This document shows, in pieces, positions 46,601 to 60,270 of a stretch of 64,000 nt of DNA. Source of the stretch: Hyaloscypha bicolor E (taxonomy: Eukaryota; Ascomycota; Leotiomycetes; Helotiales; Hyaloscyphaceae); assembly GCF_002865645.1 (NCBI RefSeq), contig NW_020194627.1, positions 496,001 through 560,000 of the forward strand, given 5' to 3'. Numbering within the stretch: the first letter of the stretch is position 1; each line of letters opens with the position of its first letter. The position numbers and the translations under genes were made by a program. The notes under the pieces are model-generated. The model was not told the origin of the DNA. It worked only from the letters and a program-made list of their open reading frames with translations, and did not search any database.

Positions 46601-49600
46601 TATAACTAGCCTTGCTTTAAATATACTTAATATTCCCGGGCCCCAAGAATATAAACTATAAATAGCCACACTATACTAGCAGAAATTAATCTAATAATAA
46701 ATACTCTTTATATATAACTCTTTTATACCCTCCGTATAAAAGTCGCTATATAATTCCTCTTAGCTATTTTAATTTTTGCCCTTATACTAAAGATATTAAA
46801 ACTATTAGAATTATTAACTTATAAATCATAATTCTATATTATTTTCCTTTCTCTTACTATTACTTTTTGCGTATTCGCAAAATAGTATTATTTAATATAG
46901 ACAAGAATAGATTTTATACTATTAATTTTCGAGTATAACTAAGTAATAAATTATATAAAAATAAGAAAATAATATAAAGCTTATATTATAAACTATATTT
47001 AGACTAATTTAAAACATCTTTAGGAATTAATAACTAAATTCCAAGTTATTTTTGGCTCGAAATTTTCATCTCTAAAACTCTATCTTATTACTCTAATACT
47101 AAGCAATATCTTTACTTATTATCTAGTCTCTATTTATTAAAAATTAAATAGATTAATTATATAATTATAATAGCTTTATTTAAATAATATTTAAAATCTA
47201 TAAGAAAGAAAAAGCGAATTAAGATAACTTAAAAAACTACCTTTTAACTAATTAATTATTCTTACTCCCTGCCTATTATCTAGGGAAGAGAGGGAGGAGT
47301 TTCTCTTATTCTCTTACTAGGTCCCGAAATATTAGTATTGGCTTTTTATTTCATACTAGTAATAATACTTAATATTTCCTTTAGTATTTCCTGAGATTCA
47401 TTTTTTTCCTCTCTACTATCTTCTTTTGCCTTTACTTTAGTAGCTATTAGAAATCTGCTATCCGGGCCCCTGGATCTTCTTATTATATAATTATGCCTGC
47501 TTTTATATAGGTACGGTTTTCTTTCTTTTAATATTAAATAAAAAGCCTCTTCTAATTATTATCTTACTATATAATATTTTAGAATTCAGTAGAATTATTT
47601 AGTATTAATATATAGAGGAACTGGCTTAGGCGGCTCTAACTATAGCTAGCTAGATATAAATACAGGCAGTATATAAGATAAAGACTCCTGTTTTATAGGT
47701 TATCTAAAATCAAATACATTTTCTCCTTAGCTAGAGGCAGCCACTATAGCTACTTTTACTACTACTTATTATATGGTTTTTGGTAGGTATTAGAGTACTA
47801 GGTTAAGGTAATTATAACTAGCTTACGGTTATAGTAATTCTCGTAAGTATTTAGTATATTTAATAAATATAGACTTATAGTAAGATATCCGGTATTATAG
47901 GTACTTTATTAGTTATATTAGCTTAGTAGATTTATATCTCCAAGTTCTCTTATATAGTATAAATCACAAGGTTAAGGCATATAAAATAATAGAAAAGAAG
48001 AAATTAATTAAGCTTAATAAGTAGCAGGTATTAAGAATTAAGAAACAAATATAATAAGGTAATAACTCAATAAATACATAGTAATAGTACTAAAATATAA
48101 AGCAGGTACTAAGCTAAAGTAAGTAGTTCCGGTATTTAAGGAAAAGAAGATTATTACTCGAGATTAGTAATAATTAAAAATACTAATTTTCCCGAGAAAC
48201 AGAATTTATAATACAGGAATAGCGAGAGAAATATACAGGTATTAGTTCGGGAAACGAGTATTTTCTAATATATTAGTTAGCTTTATTATTATCTTATCTA
48301 AGGCTTAAGATTACTTTATAGAAATAATATCTAAAATAATAGATTTAAGACTAGATAGTAATTAGCCAAGATATAAGTAATAAAGAAATAGTAGGATATA
48401 TAAAGTAAGTAGGGAATAGGTAGGAAATAGGTAATAAAATTAGTATAAAAAATATATAATATAATAATTAATTTATAGGCAAAAGATAATAAAGAAATAA
48501 TTAAGAAATAATAAAATAATAAGGAAACTAGGTCCATATAATGGGATTAAATTAGTAATAAGAGGCTAATCTTCCTAAATAAGTACTCGCTTATATAAAC
48601 TTCCGGCTTACGGAGATACCTAGCCCAAAACTAGGGATAATTAAGATATCTCTTATTTCCTAATTACTAAAATAATAATTACGCTTTCTCTTAATTATAC
48701 TATTAGTTATTAATACTAGTAAAGTATTCTTAAGCGAGATATCTCTCGGTATTAGTTAATTAGCTATTAGAAAAAGGAAATAATATCTTACTAGGTCTAC
48801 TTATATAGTTTTAATTTATATATGGCCCGTTTTCTCTTCCTTACTTTCTCTTTTAGTTTAATCTAGTTCCCAAAAATATTTAGTTTTTTTAATATTATTA
48901 TATTTTTCTACTATAATTTAATACTATATAAATTAGGAATAATCCTAGCTATTTAAATACGAGAAATAATTCACGTAGTTATTTCTTAATAAGAGAGGCG
49001 AATTACTATAAACTAGATAGAAAACATATATAGGAATATTAATAAAATAAGGTAATATATATATACCCGCCTTAAATTATTCCTAATTAATTAAATACTC
49101 GTACCAAGTTCCTCTTATAGCCTTTCCCTAACTCTTTTATACGCCTCTTATAAAGTGCCTGCGCCCTCGCGCCTATCTCTAGTAAAGTTTTTATTATAAG
49201 AGTATTTAATAAGCTAATCTAAATTAATTACTTTTACTTATTCCGAGAAATGCCTATATTAGTTTTATTACTAGTATTCTCTATCTTAATATAGTTTATT
49301 ACGGGAGCTAAGGCTACTATCCTTACTTAGTAATACTAGTATAAATAGATTCTTACCTAATAATACTAGTATAAATAAATTACTGAAATTAATATAGCTT
49401 TAACTTTAATATTCTTAGTTATTAATATATTACTCTTAGTATTTTCTATTTAGTAAAAAAAAGAAATTACTTAATAGATTCTTCTCTTATTAGCTAATAA
49501 AGCTTTAATTCTTTATTAAGTAAGTTACCTAGTTCTTTAAGGAGCTATACTAACTAGCGAGTTAAATTTTTAGTAGATATATATATTAATATTTCTAGCC

Positions 49601-52600
49601 AGGAAGAAGTTTTATAATAAGTATAGGAATATAGTAATAATTCATATAGTTATTATTATTATAGTATTTATACTTTCCCCGGTACTATCTTATATACTAA
49701 AGAGAACTACTAAGGGGCTTTATCTCGCAGGTCTTATATTCTTTATAGTAAAGTATTATATACTATATAGTTTCTATTAATATGACTATTATAACTTATA
49801 TAAGATACTAATCTCTTAGCCTCTAATTCCTGACATTCTCTAATCTAATAAAATTCTTAGTATAATTACTCTTACTACTACTATTCCCTTTACTATTTAT
49901 TACGGGAAAGGCATAATTAACTTTAAGTTAACTTTATAAGTAAATTAACTTTAGCTATTCGTAAATACCCTTTAATAAGATATATAGATAAAGTATATGG
50001 CCACTAAGATATAGCTTCTATAATAGGTACTACTAAAGTATTTATAAAAGTTTAATATTAAAAAAGTGATTTGGTTTTAGTAATAGCTATAATATTCTAT
50101 AACTAATATAAACTCGGATATACTAAGTTTTATAATACAAGAATTACCTAATAAGTTAATTAAATTTCAATTTTTAGTAACTAATAAAGACTCGAAAACT
50201 CGAAGTATTATAATAGATAAAATACTATATATAAAATCAGAAGTCATATTACTATTACTAGTCTATTTTTCTAGTACTATAATATATAAAAGTAGGAATT
50301 CATCTAGAAGAACTATAGGCAAGGAACTACTATAATACTAATAGCAGGGATAATATTATTATCTATATAGGTATAATAATTCAAATAATAATTATAGTAA
50401 TACTTTATATCCTAGTTATAATTATTTATATTTATTAAGAAATAAACTATAATAATAATATATTTTATATCTTAGTAACCTAAATTCACGATATATAGCT
50501 AACGTACTTGGTCTATAAACGAAATTAGTACTTAATATTCTTAGTAATAATAGACTTAACCTAACTATAATCCAGCTATATATACTAATATATTTATAAG
50601 CAAAATACTTATTATTACTAAAAATACTCACGATATTAATTCATAATAAAAAAGCCACATAAATAAATAAGAGGAAATATTCCTATCTATTACGGGACCC
50701 TTATTAGCCAAATTAGTAATATCCTTGGGCCCTTTTATAGAGTATTAAGTCTGCCTTAAGATATTAGGTTAAACCCGACTTCCGCTACTAAATATTCTTT
50801 TAAACCTTTTGCCCCTGGCCACTACCTCATATATATAAGCCGGTTTCCTTAGGCAGCTAACGCGGTACGAGTATTAATATAGCTACGCTATACCTTAGTC
50901 TAGACTCTTTTACTAGTATTTACTCCCTTAATAATATTATTCCCTTAACCCCATATACTAATAGGGATACTAGAATAGCCCATGCCTCGTGTCTAAAGAA
51001 ATCTTATATATAAACGAGCTACTTAGCTACGGAATTACTGATCCTTATAACTCGAATTCTATAATCTAACTTAAATTCATATTATAAACCGCTCTCTACT
51101 TATAACTTACTAATTTTTCCTAAATAACTTTCTTATTTCTTTAATACTCAAAAATTAAGATATTACAGGCATATTACTTATTAAGAAAATATAAACCCCA
51201 ATTATAGATTCTTTTTCGAGCTAGGTAACTATACTACAAAGCCATATTTCCTATTTTAGAATTGCCATATTAAGGCCCAAAGTTTACCTAGTATACTCAT
51301 AATTCCCAAGTTAAACCGCCGGGAAAGAAATAAAGTTTATTAGGGTAATCTAGAGACTTAGAAATATACTTACTATTAAATCTAGTAAAGTCCGAAGCTA
51401 GTATAACTCTCACTAAGTTACTATAGCCAGAGATTAGACTAGCTATATAGTTTAGGATAACAAGAATTAATATACTATTATTAGGAAAACAACCTTATAT
51501 AGCGGAGCCCGGTCTATTACTAGCTTTAGAAAACCTTCTAATACTTCCCAAAAGTTTACTATAATAGTATATATTATTATGGCAAGTAAGTAAAAGTACT
51601 ATACTAGCTATAGGAATCATATTATAAAGTATAGGTCTATTCATATTTACTTCTCTCGCAAACCTTTTATAATAAGATAGATATATACCTCAAGTCACTA
51701 TATCTTATTCGAGTGCAATAGTATAGTAAGGAGATAGAATGTAATTCTAAGTACTATTATAATAATATAAAGGTTCGTATAGTACTTTAGCTACCTAGAT
51801 AGAAAACAGCTTTCTCTAAGGTAATATAAGTAGCTTAAGGCAGATACTAGTATTAGATCCTATTTATGTCCTAACTTTTATTACGCCTATATACATGTAT
51901 TATATACCTATAAATATATACCAAGTATTGCAGTTAGCTAACGAAAAGCGCGTGCTTAATATAGGAGCCTTAGTACGATTTCATTAATAGTAAAAAAAAA
52001 AAGAGCAAGAGGCTAATTATAATATCGAGAAGTTCTAGTAGTAAATAAGGGAGTTAGAGAGAAAGATTAGGGAAGTAAAACAAGAAAGAGACTTCTACTA
52101 TACTAAATAAAACCGTTTATATAATATTATATATAGGACTTCTAGTATAAGATACTTAATTATATAAGCTCTTCTAAGTCCACAAAGTATATACTCCAGG
52201 TTATTCCAGAAATTAATATCTCAGGTAGGAAATCCCCTACTTTTACTTCCCTTATAAGGAAATTTCACTAGCTTATTACCCTATATACTTCCTCTAGCTT
52301 CTATTTTACTACCTATTTAAGCTAGCTATTTACTAGGACCTAGTTAAGAATTAACTAGTCTTCCCTCTTTATGAGTCAAGAATAAATAATATTAGATAAA
52401 AGGCAATGTAATTACAAGCTAAAAAATTCATACGAGTATTATCTCTACTAACTAAATAGGTTACACGAATAATACTAGTAGCTTCTTTACCTACTAATAA
52501 CTCTATACTTCACAAACATAATTATTATTCCCATATTATTATCCTAACCTCGAGATTAAAAGATAAAGACACCCTATTACTCACGAAAATCTAGTTAGGT

Positions 52601-53979
52601 CAGGTATCTAGTAATTATTCCGAGAGGAAATATAAGAAATATATAAAAAAATACACCTTATATTATAGTATTTAGAGTACTTAAATTAGAATAAAGACTC
52701 TATTATTTTATTTCATATACTTAGTTAAAGCGTAAATACGGAAAGCTTCTAATAAGCATATTCTTATAATATACTATAGCAGAAATAGTCGGCGCCTGGA
52801 TATTAGTTTCCGATAATCTTAATATTCCTTTTTTTCTAAAATATAAGGAAATATAAAGTTTATAAGCTAATAGCTAATATATCCCGTATTTATTACTATT
52901 ACTAAAAACACGCATGGTATGTAGTAATTCGCAATAAAAAATATAGAATATTAGCTTTACTAATAGTTAGCTAGAACCCGAAATTATTCTCTAGCTACTA
53001 TATATTTATTTATTACATACCGCAAAAATAACTAATTAATAATTTATAAGAACCTCACAAGATCTAATGAATTAATTAGTTAAGACAACCTCAAGCCTAA
53101 TACTAATACTTCCCTATCTAATAAGATATACTTCTCTCATATAATTTCACTCTTGCAATATATAAAGAACATACTAGAGAAAGACAAATAAAGCCCTTAT
53201 AGGGCTGCGCCCGCGTTTCTATTCCTTAATTTTTAGTTACACAAGCCCCACTTTATTATATATTATACTTTAATAGTAATGGCAACGCCATTAATATCCT
53301 CATTAATAAATAAGGATCTTTATATATATAACATTGCCTTTTAATACTAGCCTATATAAAACTAATCTATAACTTCGTATTTCCACTCATATAGAATCCA
53401 TACAAACTAGCCTCTTTTTCTCTAGCATATATACTATAGATCTCGGAAAGTAATACCATGCGTTTTTTTTATATAAAGCTTAAATATATTTATAATATTA
53501 AAAACTACTAGAATAGCCTCGCATATTAGATAGTAATAGGCAATTATTAGTCCTGGCTTCTTATACAAGTAGCTCTTAATATAATCTATTATTTTCGCGG
53601 GCTAGTAAAAGGTCTTTTTCTTATTTTTACTAGTATAAAAAAAAATATATTAAGTCTTTTTATAAATAAGAGAAACGGGCTCTAGATCTAGAGATAATTT
53701 ACTCAAAGAATATTTTAGGGATAATACTTTACTAGTAGACTAGTAGCTAGAGTAATTACTAGAGCTATTATAACTCGAGACTAAATAAAGTTTAGGTCTT
53801 AGCGTCTCTTACTAAGAATAGAGTACTACTATTAGATTAATCGCGTGAATCTAGTATTAGATAATATCTTTTAGACTTAAGTTAATAGGAAAGTTATAGA
53901 GAACCTTCTATAGCCAGGTCTATTTAGGGAATTAGTAATAGATAACGGGTTTTATATACTCGGTAATCTTAATCTTATT
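43605..53979. repeat. Large AT-rich RIP tract
   Basis: About 10 kb of the most strongly mutated DNA, with stops in all frames. Local protein-like phases exist, for example 44340-44640 plus (YVNLVNTHAYLELEVKKL) and 45840-46000, where the decayed Cys/His-rich text could be a zinc knuckle. No gene can be named. It probably contains several nested transposon copies, and cargo of the putative Starship if the captain relic to its right belongs to one. Confidence 0.6.
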
Positions 53980-55960
53980 TAGCTACCTTTATAATTCTTT
54001 ATTATAAATATAGTAAAAGTACTATTACTAGAATACCTTCTTAATATTATTTTCTTACTTCTTAATTACCTTATTAATTTTTTAATAAAATATCTAGTGC
54101 CTCTTGCCCTTATTTATTCTTAGTACTAGGTATAAGAATTTATATTAGCTTTATATCTTAATATAGAGGGCCTTTTACTCCTTTTTCTATTTAATAATTT
54201 TCGGGTTACGAGAAAGAATATCTTTAATATACCTAGGGATATTCTTTAGGGCGCGCGGATTATACGTAATACTCATATATATAAAGGCATATATGAGCCT
54301 ATTAATAGATAGTTATTTTATTACTATTACTTAAATATTAAATTAAACCCGAGTATTAAGATATATTATAATAAAGATCGCCAAGTTCTACTCATGTCTC
54401 ATAATCTAGTTATAAACGGCTATTATAGCGGCCTCTAATAAAGCTTATAAGAAGAGAAAAAAGTAAGGGAATAAGATATACTTACTATCCGCGGCATTCC
54501 CTATACCTTAGTATATATAGTAGTAGGTAAGCCTTTACTCTAAACTAGTCTCTTATTCGAGATAATCCAGGTAATATATAAGGGTTAAGTAATAAAGAAC
54601 TTTATATTCTGAGGTTCGGAACCTATTAGTAGTTTATATGACTTATTAAAAGATTAGAACCTTTAGTTTTAATAGCTTCTAATATACCCTAATTGCCTTT
54701 ATAAGGTCTTTTAGGTTTATAGTAAAGAAAGATTCCGTACCTATAGGGCGGTTATCTACCCGAATCGCGTTATCTCGGAGCATAATAGCCATAATATAAG
54801 TAATTAGATAGAAAATAGGGAGCTCTTCCTTGCAAAAGAGGTAAGTTATACTATGAGTTATGTTATGGTTAGTAGGGTTAGTAAGAAGAAGAAAGCCCGC
54901 CTTATAGCTTGGGTTTCTTATTAGTGCCTTTATAGTACTTGAGGTTAATCTCTATTATAACTAGGTCACGCTTCCCAGGTTTGGGATTCTATATAATTCA
55001 GAGTCGGATATTCTCGTAATAAAGTACCTTATAATGTCTTTTGGTATTAGGAGATTTCCTAATATTATTATAGTAATTAGTATTATTAATATTATCCTAA
55101 GGTTTAGCTTAGTTATAGTCAGGGTCTTTAGAGTAATCTATTGGATCTAATTCTTTATTATCTAGGTTATTAAGGTCCGAGATAAGTTCCTCCTTATTAA
55201 GGTTAGGGATCTCGGGATTCTCCTATAAATACTTATAAAAAGCATTATACTTTATTATATTCACGAGCTCTGCTAGCTATACCCCTATAAAAATAGATAA
55301 AAGAAGGAAAGTTATAAGTATATGGCGCTAGTTCTCTATTAGGAATACGCAGGTATCCCTGGCCTAGAGGTAGGTAAGTAGGAATAAGAGGTCGTCCGAT
55401 CCTAGTATGGGCTTATTCTTGGGTATAAGATCTAGCTTAAATTTTTCTTTTAAGACAAGGATATACTATACTAAATATTAATATTTCTAATCTTCTTATT
55501 TACCTTAGTATATATAGTATACCTAGCAGACGTTTTTTCCGTGCCCCTTTTAGTAGTTTTTACTACTAAATACGAAGCCATTAATCCGTTTATAAAGTAT
55601 CTAAAACTACTTCTAGTACTAGCGGAGCGACTCTATCTTAAATACTTAATAGTTCTTATAGATAAAGCAAAGAAATACTATTATAGTTCCTTTATAATAC
55701 TTCCGCGCCTCTTCCTTCTATTTTCCTAGCTTTACGTACTTATAGTACCTATAAAGTATTAGCTCTAGCTAGGGTCTTCCTGGCTCCGGCTAGTATATAT
55801 TACTGGAATTTATTCGTGATACTATTAATATTCTCCTTAGTAATATTTATATCTTTCTGCTATAAAGGGCGTACTATATTAAGCTTTAAACTAAGGATAT
55901 TGAGTTCCTCTAAAGTAGTCTTTTCCTTTTGCTCTCGTGCCGTGGGCTTATTGCACTAGT
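53980..55960 (-). pseudogene. DUF3435 tyrosine recombinase relic (Starship captain family)
   Basis: The minus strand translates into a recognisable DUF3435 (FluG-type) protein. About 55470-55280 reads EKFKLDLIPKNKPILGSDDL, LLFLLTYL-ARDTC and FLLLSIFIGV-LAELV, the family's 'ARDTSVFPTERQR...YTGARPAELV' region with Gly/Arg codons mutated. About 54950-54840 reads LYYENIRL-IIQNP and KRDLVIIEINLKYYKGTNKK ('YEDIRLWIVxNP', 'LxHHKGxxxKP'). About 54760 reads IMAIMLRDNAIRVDN. About 54500-54350 reads GNAADSKYI then IMRHEQNLAIF ('GNAxxxxxSxxxRxxxMRHxxxxxxF'). About 54250-53980 reads YNPRALKNIPRYIKDIL and a coiled tail YNKELQRQLNK. Intact members cut and join DNA to move Starships. Stops are mostly TAA/TAG; at least one frameshift near 54800. 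Start not determined, likely about 55.96 kb. Confidence 0.8.
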
Positions 55961-56340
55961 TAATATATCTGGTGAGAACCGCTACGGGGTCGTATGGTTA
56001 CTGGGCGGTATTAACTTCCATACTCGCGGCCTTGGCTTAACTCCAGAGGGACAGACGTCGACAGAAGAGTAATAGAGGGTAACTGGACTTTGCGAGCCAA
56101 GATTTGCTCTACTTGAGATTAGACAGAATGATTACTTGGGGCCTCCCTATGCGAGTAAAGGGGATTGGGGAAGGCGATAGCCATGGCAATAGGGAATATG
56201 GCCCTCTATATTTGGCTGCCCTCCATGTTTGGCTGCCCCTGATAATGCTCGCTTAATTTGCCCCCTAATAATACTCGCTTAGTTTTAGTATTCCGACCCC
56301 CCAAAAACAGCGACATAACTATCCCGGATCTGGGGATTAG
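55961..56340. other. Short normal-composition island upstream of the captain relic; tandem direct repeats
   Basis: Composition returns to normal for about 380 bp between two RIP tracts. Two adjacent 17-bp copies (CTCTATATTTGGCTGCC at 56204 and CTCCATGTTTGGCTGCC at 56221) are followed by two roughly 25-bp copies containing ATAATGCTCGCTTAATTTG and ATAATACTCGCTTAGTTTT. Being immediately 5' of the DUF3435 gene, this is where the captain promoter and the end of a Starship would be expected. No inverted repeat or target site could be proven. Confidence 0.5.
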
Positions 56341-57609
56341 AATACTATTACCTTGACTCTTTAAGTAATATTTATATAAGTAATACCTTTATTAAACTTG
56401 AAATTATAATTAAATATAAGGTATTTATATTTTTTTAGCCAAGAACTTAGTTTTTTAAAGCTTTAATTACTTTGCTTTTATAAAATTATTAGTTTTAATA
56501 AATAAGATATTATTTATTTAAAGGCTAATAATTTTAAAGAATTATTTATTATAGAAAAGGCAAGAATTATAAGTTAATTATTTTATAAAAAAAACTCGTT
56601 AATATAATAGAAATAATAAGCTTTAAACTAGTAGTTTTTAATTTCTAATATATTATATAATAGTTTTATAACTTTTAAAATAGAATTATTTTTTAACTTT
56701 AGCTTTTTAGTAAACTTATAAAATAAATTAATATAAAAATTATAATTAAATAAAATTATTAATTAAATATAAGCTTATAAGATATTATATAAATATAATT
56801 CTATAATATTTATTATTATAATAATAATATTAAAAATAATTCTCTAGCTAATATATTAAATAATAAGTAATTAAATTAATATAATATATTTCTTTTTATT
56901 ATTATAAGCTCAAATAATAAGTTTTAATTTCTTTAGCTTTTTTTAATATTCTTTTTCTTGATTTTATTAATAAATCTATAATTAAAGATATATATTTTTT
57001 CCGGTATTTAAAATCTAGAAATAATCTTAAATATTTCTTTTTAAAAAGGCTACTAACTTTAGTTTAATAAATGTTCTTATATTAAATATTATTTTATAAA
57101 AATATTATAATATTCGAGTTCTTATAAAGTTATTTTTTATTATATTTTAATAAAGAGGCATTTATATTAGTATTATTAGAATTAGCTTTAAATTAATTAA
57201 AATTAATCTAAATTTCCGAAATATAAAGAAATTTAATAAAAGTCGAATAAAAAGTAATATTATTCTATAATAAAGCTAGTATATAATTTTCTTTATTAAT
57301 AAATATAAGCTTATATAGTTCTTTTTAGTTATTTAATTATTTAGTATTTCTTTTATATTATATAAGAATATTCGAATTTAGTAAAGGTTTATAATTATTA
57401 GTTATATTAGAACTATTTCAAATATTTAGTTTAAAGCTTCTGAATTTCTATTATTACTCTCTTAAATATTATTAATTATTATAATATAATTAATAATAAA
57501 GTATTATATTCGGTTATTTAAAATAAAATATTATAAATTAAAAGAATTAAAATAATACTATTAGGTTTTATAAAGTTATTAATAGCCTTAAAAGCTATTT
57601 GAAATATAG

Positions 57610-59265
57610 TATTTATTATAGATATAGTATTTAGGACTTAGAAAGTAAGATAAAAAGTCTTTTATAAAAATAATTTAAAGCTAAAAAAAAGAAAACTAGA
57701 ATATAAAAGGTTATAAGAAAGTATATATATTTTATAATATATTAGTTTTAAAAAGGCTTAGTTTTCTAAATATTTCTAGTATATTTCAAGTATATTTCTT
57801 TAGTAAAGCGGCTGTATTATATATATTTAGAAGGTATTTAGTATTTGGCTAGATATTTTAAATACCGAATATTTGAAAATTATAATATTACTTCTTTTTT
57901 TAGAATAAGCTTATTTCTAAACTTTATAAAAACTATTAATTTATCTAATTTTATATTATTCTCTTTTCTAAAATAAACTAGTATTTCATATATAAATATT
58001 ATATATAAAAGACAAATGCCTTTAATATATAATTTAGAAAGATTTATTATTATTTTTTATATAGTTTTAAATAAGTATTATTTTTTATATAATCTAGCTA
58101 ATATTATAGATTTTATAAAAAATTTAATATATTAATATTATTATTATAAAAGCTTTATAAAACCAGGAGGCTATTATTTAGTATTAAAGCTAGATATTAT
58201 AATAGATTCTTATTCTAACTAATTTACTAAATTCTATATTTTAGTTTATTTTTTATTAGCTTAATTATAATAATTTATTTAATACTATATTTTTATTTAT
58301 TATTCTCTAGTATTAATAAAGGTAGTTCCGGGTTTATTTAATTTAATAAAGAATTCTAGAGGTTTTTTTATAGCTTTTTTATATAAAAAACTAAATATAT
58401 TTTTATAGTTTCTAGTAGCTTTAAAAAAATAAGTAATTATTATTATAGGTATAGTATTTAGGGCTTAGAAAGCAAAATAGAAGATCTCTTATAAAGACGA
58501 TTTAAAGCTAAGAAAAGGAAAACTAGAATACAAGAGGCTATAAAGAAGTATATATACTCTATAGTATACTAGTTCTAAAGAGGCTTAGCCTTCTAAATAT
58601 CTCTAGTATATTTCAAGTATATTTCCCTAATAAAGCAGCCATATTATATATATCTAGGAGATATCTAATATCTAGTAAAATATCTCAGATATCAAGTATC
58701 TAGAAATTATAATATTACTTTTCCCTTTATAATAAGCTTATTCCTGAGCTTTATAAAAGCTATTAATTTATCTAATTTCATATTATACTTTTTTTTAAAA
58801 TAAAACTAGTATTTTGGATATAGATATTATATATAAAAGGCCGGTATCTTTATTATATAACCTAGAAGAATTTATTATTATTTCCGTATAGTTCTAAATA
58901 AGTATTATTTTTTATATAGTCTAGCTAGTATTATAGGTTTTATAAAAGTTCTAGTATATTAATATTATTATTATAAAAACTATATAAAACCAGAGAACTA
59001 TTATTTAGTACTAAAGCTAGATATTATACTAGATCTTTATCCTAACTAACTTACTAAATTCTATACTTTAGCCTATTTCTTACTAGCTTAATTATAATAA
59101 CTTATTTAATACTATACTTTTATTTACTATTCTCTAGTATTAATAGAAGTAGTTCCGGATTTACTTAACCTAGTAAAGAATTCTAAGAGTTTTTTTATAG
59201 CTTCTTTATATAGAAAACTAGATATATCTTTATAGTTTCTAGTAGTTTTAGGAGAAATAAATAGC
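57610..59265. repeat. 827-bp tandem duplication inside the Gypsy relic
   Basis: Copy 1 (about 57610-58437) and copy 2 (about 58438-59265) align with a constant 827-bp offset, for example GATATAGTATTTAGG at 57621 with GGTATAGTATTTAGG at 58448, and GAATTCTA at 58351 with 59178. Differences are almost all transitions, with copy 1 carrying A or T where copy 2 keeps G or C. No length change was noticed, so the duplication preceded most of the mutation. Confidence 0.9.
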
Positions 59266-59579
59266 TATATTATTCTAGAATCTTAAATAGATTCTCTATT
59301 TAGTTCCCTAGCTTTCGGTTTAAATAATTGGATTTCTAGTACTTTATAATAACTTATACTTTATTTCTAACTTTGAAATTAATTAGATAATAGTACTTAT
59401 TAGCTTATATTATATATTATTCTTATATTTATTTTATATAGCCTTAGGCAAGTTACTATAATTCATATAATTAATTTACTAATATTTTAGCTTTATTTCT
59501 ATTTAGTTTCTTTTTGGGTAAGTTAGCTTTAATAGAAAAGTTCTAGTCCAGAGAAATATAAGGCTTATAGTTCTTTTTA

Positions 59580-60270
59580 GTTATAAATAGGAACTAGCTA
59601 ATAGTTTTATACTAAAAGAAGGCTTATTAATAATTAATTATAATAACCTATTTATTCTAATTATTCTAGTAATAATTAATATACGAATATAATCTCTAAT
59701 TAAAGTATTAATTAATAATTTCTATTTATTTATTTATTTAAAAATAATTAGTTATAGAAAGCTTAAGCTTTATACTAATTCTTATATAGAATTAGTTTTA
59801 AAAATCGAATATAAATTAGGGTTTCTAATCTAATATAATTATTTCTGAAATAATTATTTAGTATATTATATAAAATAAAAATAAAAGTATTAGCTATTTA
59901 ACTATAATTATATCTTATACTAGAATTATAATTAGGTATTTAGACAAGTAATTTATAAATATAGTAACTATATTATAGCCTAATTTGCTTTCTAAATAGC
60001 TTTTGAAATCTATAATAATATATTATTAGAGGTAATTAGAAACTAGAAAAAAAATAAAATAAACCAGGCTTCTTATTTCTAAATATATATAATTTCCTAT
60101 AAGTATAATAATTACTATAGTATTAATTAATATTCTTACCTATAAATAGCTAGTAATATTATTTCTTTAATAGCTAATAGAGCTTTATATATCCAGGATA
60201 TCTAAAAAGAAGTTTATTATATATTTTATAAATTAGGGCAGTTTATAAAAGTCATCCGGGAGTTATTTTA
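59580..60270 (-). pseudogene. Gypsy integrase remnant
   Basis: Just downstream of RNase H, the translation shows the integrase zinc-binding layout (a degraded H...H...C..C with KIYNKLLFRYPGYIKLY, where 'GHPGxxKT' is expected, and NYYTYRK for 'CxxCxR'). The linker NKKPGLFYFF ('KPGLLxPLP') and then the start of the catalytic core follow. The catalytic acidic residues cannot be confirmed because of mutations. Intact protein inserts the cDNA into the genome. Confidence 0.7.
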
